Shown here: positions 5,842 to 8,717 of the stretch, one piece after another
Layout of the letters: each line of letters starts with the position of its first letter
Numbering within the stretch: the stretch's first letter is position 1
From: Candidatus Gastranaerophilales bacterium
GTDB lineage: Bacteria > Cyanobacteriota > Vampirovibrionia > Gastranaerophilales > Gastranaerophilaceae
Length of the DNA: 8,717 bases
Assembly: GCA_947632315.1 (NCBI GenBank)
Contig: CANROV010000076.1
Location: 1-8,717 of the forward strand
Direction of reading: 5' to 3'
Notes under the pieces: generated by a model
Database searches by the model: none
The model's input: the letters and a program-made list of their open reading frames with translations, nothing else
What the model was told of the DNA's origin: nothing
Program-made: the position numbers and the translations under genes

Positions 5842-7391
5842 CGGAGAAATATTTATATCAAACTCAAAAAACAAACCAATCAGAGCTTAATGTTTGGTGC
5901 TGTTTCCCTGCCGTATATAATTTTGGTATGTCAGCTTTAGGGTATCTTGCTGTATATAAATATATTGACTCTATTGATGGTATATGTGCGGAAAGAATTT
6001 TTACTGATACGCAAAATACTCAAATACAGGTAAAAGATGTTGATGTTATTTCTTTTTCTTTTTCGTTTGAGCTTGATTATCTTGGTATATTAAGTATTTT
6101 AGATAAATACAAAATACCGTTTTCAGCTAAGGAAAGAGATGAAAATCATCCGTTAATATACGGGGGAGGCCCTGTATTGAGTGCAAACCCCGAACCTTTT
6201 GCTGATTATTTTGATTTTATTATGATAGGTGACGCTGAAACTCATATTTCAGAAGTTTTTGAAACTCTTAAACGAAATAAAGGTAAAACCAAAACCGAGA
6301 AGCTTGAACTTCTGTCTAAAATAGAAGGGGTCTATGTTCCTGTTTTAAATAACGGCGGAGAAAAAGTAAAAAAGGTGACTGCTAATCTTTGTGAATGTGC
6401 TTCAACACCAATTTTGACCGAAAAAAGTTTTTTCCCGAATACTTACATAATAGAAATTGAAAGAGGCTGTACACAAGACTGTGCTTTTTGTTTGACCTCA
6501 TATATAAATAATCCCGTAAGGTTTAATAAATATGAAGATATAATATCAAAAATTGATGAAGGGCTTAAGAATACAAACAAGCTGGCACTTCTTGGAGCAA
6601 TAATATGCGCTCATCCTCAGATTGACGATATTTGCCAATATATTATCGATAAATCAGAAGTTATTCCAAACCTTGAAGTAACGGTATCATCATTAAGGGC
6701 GGATTATGTATCGGATAAAATACTTGAAATGCTTCATAAATGCGGACAAAAGACAGCAACGATAGCTGTTGAAGCAGGCAGTGAAAGATTAAGAAAAGTA
6801 ATAAATAAACGCTTAACGGAAGAGGAAATATTTAACGCAATAGAAAAGATGGTAACTCACGGGTTTTCCGGCATAAAAATATACGGTATGATAGGACTTC
6901 CGACGGAAACTTATGAAGATTTAGACGCTTTTATTGATTTATGCAGGCAGATAAAAACCAAATATAAAGGATTTATAATTACGCCGAGTTTTTCATGTTT
7001 TACTGCAAAAGCACAGACTCCGTTCCAATTTGCGCCGAGAGAGAGTATAAAATCATTGGAAAAGAAAAACGAATATTTAAAAAAGCAGTTTGCTAAAATA
7101 GGAATAAAAGCACGCACAAGCAGTGCAAAATGGGATTATATTCAAGCATTATTATCAAGAAGCGGAAGGGAATTGACCCCGTATTTAACAAAAGTTTACT
7201 GTCAAGGCGGAAGCATAGGGGCTTTTAAAAGCGTTCAAAAGGAGATGTACGCTCAAAATTTAATATCTGATTTAGATGTAATTGCCGAGAGTGAATTTGA
7301 TACAAATAAGAAACTGCCGTGGGATTTTATAGAATATCCCAAAACTAAAGATTATTTAATTGCCGAATACAAAAGGCTTTTAGGCAGATAG
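5838..7391 (+). CDS. Radical SAM protein, TIGR03960-like
   Basis: The 517-aa protein carries an N-terminal domain like that preceding the radical SAM barrel in TIGR03960 proteins: FPAVYNFGMSALG (23-35), AERIF (51-55), ISFSFSFELDY (71-81), YGGGPVLSANPEPFADYF (108-125) and IGDAE (130-134). The barrel follows with Cys211, Cys215 and Cys218 in ERGCTQDCAFC, which ligate the 4Fe-4S cluster that cleaves S-adenosylmethionine. EAGSERLRKVINK (312-324), MIGLPTET (351-358) and a K-A-Q-T-P-F-Q-F segment (391-398) also match; LPWDFIEY lies near the end. The N-terminal part resembles B12-binding folds but lacks the DxHxxG base-off motif. The substrate of this family is unknown. In many genomes it is fused or adjacent to a DUF2344 partner, which is absent here. 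There is no strong ribosome-binding site; translation probably couples to the AI-2E gene through the ATGA overlap. Confidence 0.88.
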   Translation: MTEKYLYQTQKTNQSELNVWCCFPAVYNFGMSALGYLAVYKYIDSIDGICAERIFTDTQNTQIQVKDVDVISFSFSFELDYLGILSILDKYKIPFSAKERDENHPLIYGGGPVLSANPEPFADYFDFIMIGDAETHISEVFETLKRNKGKTKTEKLELLSKIEGVYVPVLNNGGEKVKKVTANLCECASTPILTEKSFFPNTYIIEIERGCTQDCAFCLTSYINNPVRFNKYEDIISKIDEGLKNTNKLALLGAIICAHPQIDDICQYIIDKSEVIPNLEVTVSSLRADYVSDKILEMLHKCGQKTATIAVEAGSERLRKVINKRLTEEEIFNAIEKMVTHGFSGIKIYGMIGLPTETYEDLDAFIDLCRQIKTKYKGFIITPSFSCFTAKAQTPFQFAPRESIKSLEKKNEYLKKQFAKIGIKARTSSAKWDYIQALLSRSGRELTPYLTKVYCQGGSIGAFKSVQKEMYAQNLISDLDVIAESEFDTNKKLPWDFIEYPKTKDYLIAEYKRLLGR

Positions 7392-7430
7392 AAAAAATAC
7401 GATTTAAAAAAACTTAATAAATTTAAAAAA

Positions 7431-7460
7431 TGACACTTGACATAAAAATTGTATGTGTCA
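7431..7460. promoter_or_regulatory. Nested inverted repeats over the small-RNA promoter (candidate operator)
   Basis: TGACAC (7431-7436) and GTGTCA (7455-7460) form an exact 6-bp inverted repeat spaced by 18 bases. Within it ACATA (7440-7444) and TATGT (7452-7456) form a second exact pair spaced by 7. Together they cover the -35 element and the spacer, and reach the -10. A repressor bound here would block the promoter. A third GTGTCA occurs at 7674-7679. The binding protein is unknown. Confidence 0.5.
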
Positions 7461-7464
7461 TAAT
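7437..7464 (+). promoter_or_regulatory. Strong sigma-70 promoter upstream of a non-coding stretch
   Basis: A perfect TTGACA (7437-7442) is followed after 16 bases by CATAAT (7459-7464, five of six). It is the only perfect -35 I found at the head of any transcription unit in this window. The start point is expected near 7471. No convincing coding start follows, which argues for an RNA product. Confidence 0.65.
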
Positions 7465-7470
7465 AATAAT

Positions 7471-7602
7471 GTAAGATTTAAGTGTAAGCAAAACACTAAA
7501 TGAAACATTACAACCCCGAACACATATAAACTCCTAAATAATAAACACAAAAGAGACCATTAGGATGCAGAAATAGACCACTTAACAAAGTGGCTTTTTT
7601 TT
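7471..7602 (+). ncRNA. Putative small regulatory RNA, about 130 nt
   Basis: A strong promoter, a non-coding body and an intrinsic terminator define a stand-alone unit between the radical SAM gene and purA. The 5' part can fold as AGTGT (7481-7485) with ACACT (7493-7497). The centre (about 7505-7575) is A/C-rich and looks largely unpaired. It contains ACTCCT (7530-7535), a match to the anti-Shine-Dalgarno core. The segment 7525-7535 (TATAAACTCCT) is an exact complement of 4775-4785, the ribosome-binding site of the AI-2E gene up to the base before its ATG; seven of these bases also fit the glycosyltransferase site (3775-3781). This layout recalls Yfr1 of cyanobacteria, which has hairpins flanking an unpaired ACUCCUCACAC, but the present RNA is about twice as long and lacks that full motif. 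AGACCA occurs twice (7554-7559, 7575-7580). A 9-codon reading frame at 7500-7529 has no ribosome-binding site. It might instead be an attenuated leader, but purA has its own promoter. Confidence 0.5.
7578..7602 (+). terminator. Intrinsic terminator of the small RNA (and probably of the operon)
   Basis: CCACTT (7578-7583) and AAGTGG (7588-7593) form a six-pair stem with the loop AACA, followed by C and eight T (7595-7602). No other hairpin with a T run lies between the radical SAM stop (7391) and here, so this may also end operon transcripts that read through the small RNA unit. Confidence 0.88.
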
Positions 7603-7702
7603 GTCTGTTTTTAGGGAAAATAAATAAAATGGCAGGCATGGAATATTTAAAAAACATCAAAAGAGACTTTTAAGTGTCAACAATACAATTTTTAACAATA
7701 AA
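7603..7702. other. A/T-rich spacer with no clear gene
   Basis: Nothing coding is convincing here. A 14-codon frame at 7629-7673 has only a distant AGGGA upstream. CAAAAGAGAC (7658-7667) and TTTAAGTGT (7669-7677) repeat words found in the small RNA unit at 7548-7557 and 7477-7485. The spacer may thus hold a diverged partial copy of that unit or shared regulator sites. Confidence 0.35.
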
Positions 7703-7731
7703 TTTATAATAAACCTATTTTGATTTATAAT
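7703..7731 (+). promoter_or_regulatory. Candidate purA promoter in a 21-bp direct repeat
   Basis: TTTATA (7703-7708, four of six) and a perfect TATAAT (7726-7731) are 17 bases apart, giving a start near 7738. The 11-base word ATTTATAATAA occurs at 7702-7712 and again at 7723-7733, exactly 21 bases apart. The upstream copy therefore offers a second TATAAT (7705-7710), and two overlapping promoters are possible. Confidence 0.45.
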
Positions 7732-7765
7732 AATAATGAAAAAGCCATGTCAGAAAGGGCAGAAA

Positions 7766-8717
7766 ATGAAAAATACGGTAGTAGTGGGCGCACAGTGGGG
7801 CGATGAAGGTAAAGCAAAAATTACCGATTTATTGGCAGAATATGCTGATGTAATAATCAGGTATCAAGGCGGTTGTAACGCAGGACATACGGTCGTTGTT
7901 AATAATGAAACTTATAAATTTCATTTAATACCTTCAGGCGTTTTATATAAGAATAAGTTTTGTTTTATTGGAGCAGGAACGGTTATTCATCCGGAAACGT
8001 TTTTAAAAGAAACACAAGACTTGATAAAAAGGGGAGTTGATTTATCTTCGCTTAAAATCAGCCCTTTAGCTTCAATTACTCTGCCTTATCATATTGATAT
8101 TGACGGCATAAGCGAAAGTTCATCAAAACAGGTTAAAATAGGTACTACCAAAAAAGGAATCGGGCCTACTTATTCAGACAAGGTAGGAAGATACGGGCTG
8201 AAAATTCAGGATTTATACGATGAAGAGCTTTTAAATTCCAGATTAGACGCTATTTTGCCTTTAAAAAATAAAATACTTGAAAATGTATACGGAACAAAGA
8301 CGTATTCAAAAGAAGAAATGTTAAAATATTGCAGAGAATATGCTGAGATATTTAAGCCGTATTTATGCACGGATTGGGTTGAAAGGCTTTCAACAGCGTT
8401 AAAAGAAGATAAAAAAATCTTATTTGAAGGCGCACAAGGCATAATGCTTGATATAGATTACGGAACATATCCTTTTGTTACAAGCTCAAGCCCTATAGGG
8501 GGCGGAGCAGGCACGGGAAGCGGAATAGGGCCTACTCATATTGATAATGTAATCGGTGTTACGAAAGCTTATGTTACAAGGGTTGGAGAAGGGCCTTTTA
8601 TCACAGAATTAACTGATGAAACAGGCGAAAAAATCAGAAATATAGGCGGAGAATTTGGTACTACAACGGGACGTCCGAGAAGATGCGGATGGTTTGACGC
8701 TGTACTTTCAAGATATT
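7766..8717 (+). CDS. purA: Adenylosuccinate synthetase, 3' end outside the window
   Basis: The first 317 codons of a protein normally about 430 residues long are present. PurA joins IMP and aspartate using GTP to make adenylosuccinate, the first committed step from IMP to AMP, in the cytoplasm. The N-terminus carries GAQWGDEGK with the catalytic Asp, then RYQGG-NAGHT with the catalytic His. KIGTTKKGIGPTYSDK, LFEGAQGIMLDIDYGTYP, a Gly-rich segment, RVGEGPF and TTGRPRRCGWFDAV follow in the family order. One difference is GDEGKAK in place of the usual GDEGKGK in the GTP/IMP loop. KITDLL and the CGWFDAV segment resemble cyanobacterial enzymes. The ATG is set by AAAGGG (7754-7759) six bases upstream; an ATG at 7746 is out of frame. 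The gene runs off the window, so no stop is seen. No purine riboswitch is recognisable in the leader. Confidence 0.96.
   Translation, partial: MKNTVVVGAQWGDEGKAKITDLLAEYADVIIRYQGGCNAGHTVVVNNETYKFHLIPSGVLYKNKFCFIGAGTVIHPETFLKETQDLIKRGVDLSSLKISPLASITLPYHIDIDGISESSSKQVKIGTTKKGIGPTYSDKVGRYGLKIQDLYDEELLNSRLDAILPLKNKILENVYGTKTYSKEEMLKYCREYAEIFKPYLCTDWVERLSTALKEDKKILFEGAQGIMLDIDYGTYPFVTSSSPIGGGAGTGSGIGPTHIDNVIGVTKAYVTRVGEGPFITELTDETGEKIRNIGGEFGTTTGRPRRCGWFDAVLSRY

Noticed and set aside
6911..7117. Minus-strand 68-codon frame
   Set aside because: It lies antisense within the radical SAM gene and has no motif of its own.
7500..7529. Nine-codon leader peptide (MKHYNPEHI) in the small RNA unit
   Set aside because: No ribosome-binding site precedes the ATG, and there is no run of regulatory codons or alternative hairpin pair to support attenuation.
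7629..7673. Fourteen-codon frame MAGMEYLKNIKRDF
   Set aside because: The only purine-rich site is about 11 bases upstream and weak. The length is expected by chance in such sequence.
7471..7765. Purine (or other known) riboswitch ahead of purA
   Set aside because: The conserved purine aptamer core words are missing, and the terminator at 7578-7602 is separated from purA by an independent promoter.
7746..7768. Earlier ATG at 7746 as the purA start
   Set aside because: It is 20 bases upstream and so out of frame with PurA; the frame it opens ends after about 19 codons.
8206..8442. Minus-strand 78-codon frame
   Set aside because: It is antisense to purA, whose sense frame carries all family motifs across this stretch.
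1..8717. CRISPR array, insertion sequence, toxin-antitoxin pair or phage genes
   Set aside because: No regularly spaced repeats, transposase or integrase motifs, or paired small toxin and antitoxin genes are visible.

Overview
The window is AT-rich bacterial DNA read with the standard bacterial code; TGA is used as a real stop at 5839-5841. The best lineage hint is the partial PurA at the right edge. Its N-terminal half resembles cyanobacterial adenylosuccinate synthetases in places (K-I-T-D-L-L after the GDEGK loop, CGWFDAV near the window end). Together with low GC, small A/T-rich intergenic gaps, a beta-propeller envelope protein and anaerobe-type enzymes (Fe-dependent alcohol dehydrogenase, radical SAM), this suggests a non-photosynthetic relative of Cyanobacteria such as the gut Gastranaerophilales/Melainabacteria. 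That placement is an inference from memory of the families, not a search result.

Left edge (1-412): no convincing gene. It holds a GC-rich block (about 31-122) with a near-perfect palindrome that I cannot assign. Two long pyrimidine-only tracts follow, the second built from a TCTCC pentamer, each followed by the same CTTGCCGTT word. A promoter for the first gene comes next. 413-2044 (+) encodes a secreted or membrane-anchored Kelch-like beta-propeller protein of unknown role. It converges on a 69-aa lipoprotein gene (2101-2310, -), with a long hairpin between them that contains the first gene's stop codon.

Middle (2400-4735): an iron-dependent alcohol dehydrogenase gene (2451-3662, -) with a textbook terminator. 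It is divergent from a GT2-like glycosyltransferase gene (3791-4735, +). The 128-bp gap between them carries a candidate promoter in each direction.

Right half: an AI-2E-type permease gene (4786-5841) has its own extended -10 promoter. It overlaps by ATGA with a radical SAM gene of the TIGR03960 type (5838-7391), so the two are co-transcribed and probably translationally coupled. The gap 7392-7765 is the most interesting part. A strong promoter sits inside nested inverted repeats and drives a short non-coding stretch with a 5' hairpin, an unpaired A/C-rich centre containing ACTCCT, and an intrinsic terminator: the layout of a small regulatory RNA of about 130 nt. The centre has an 11-nt perfect complement to the ribosome-binding site of the AI-2E gene upstream. 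This resembles in principle the cyanobacterial sRNA Yfr1, which carries an unpaired ACUCCUCACAC. purA follows (7766 to the window end) with its own promoter.

The genes do not form one pathway. They look like a core-genome neighbourhood (purine synthesis, membrane permease, radical SAM, envelope proteins) rather than a mobile island. I see no transposase, integrase, CRISPR array, rRNA or tRNA.
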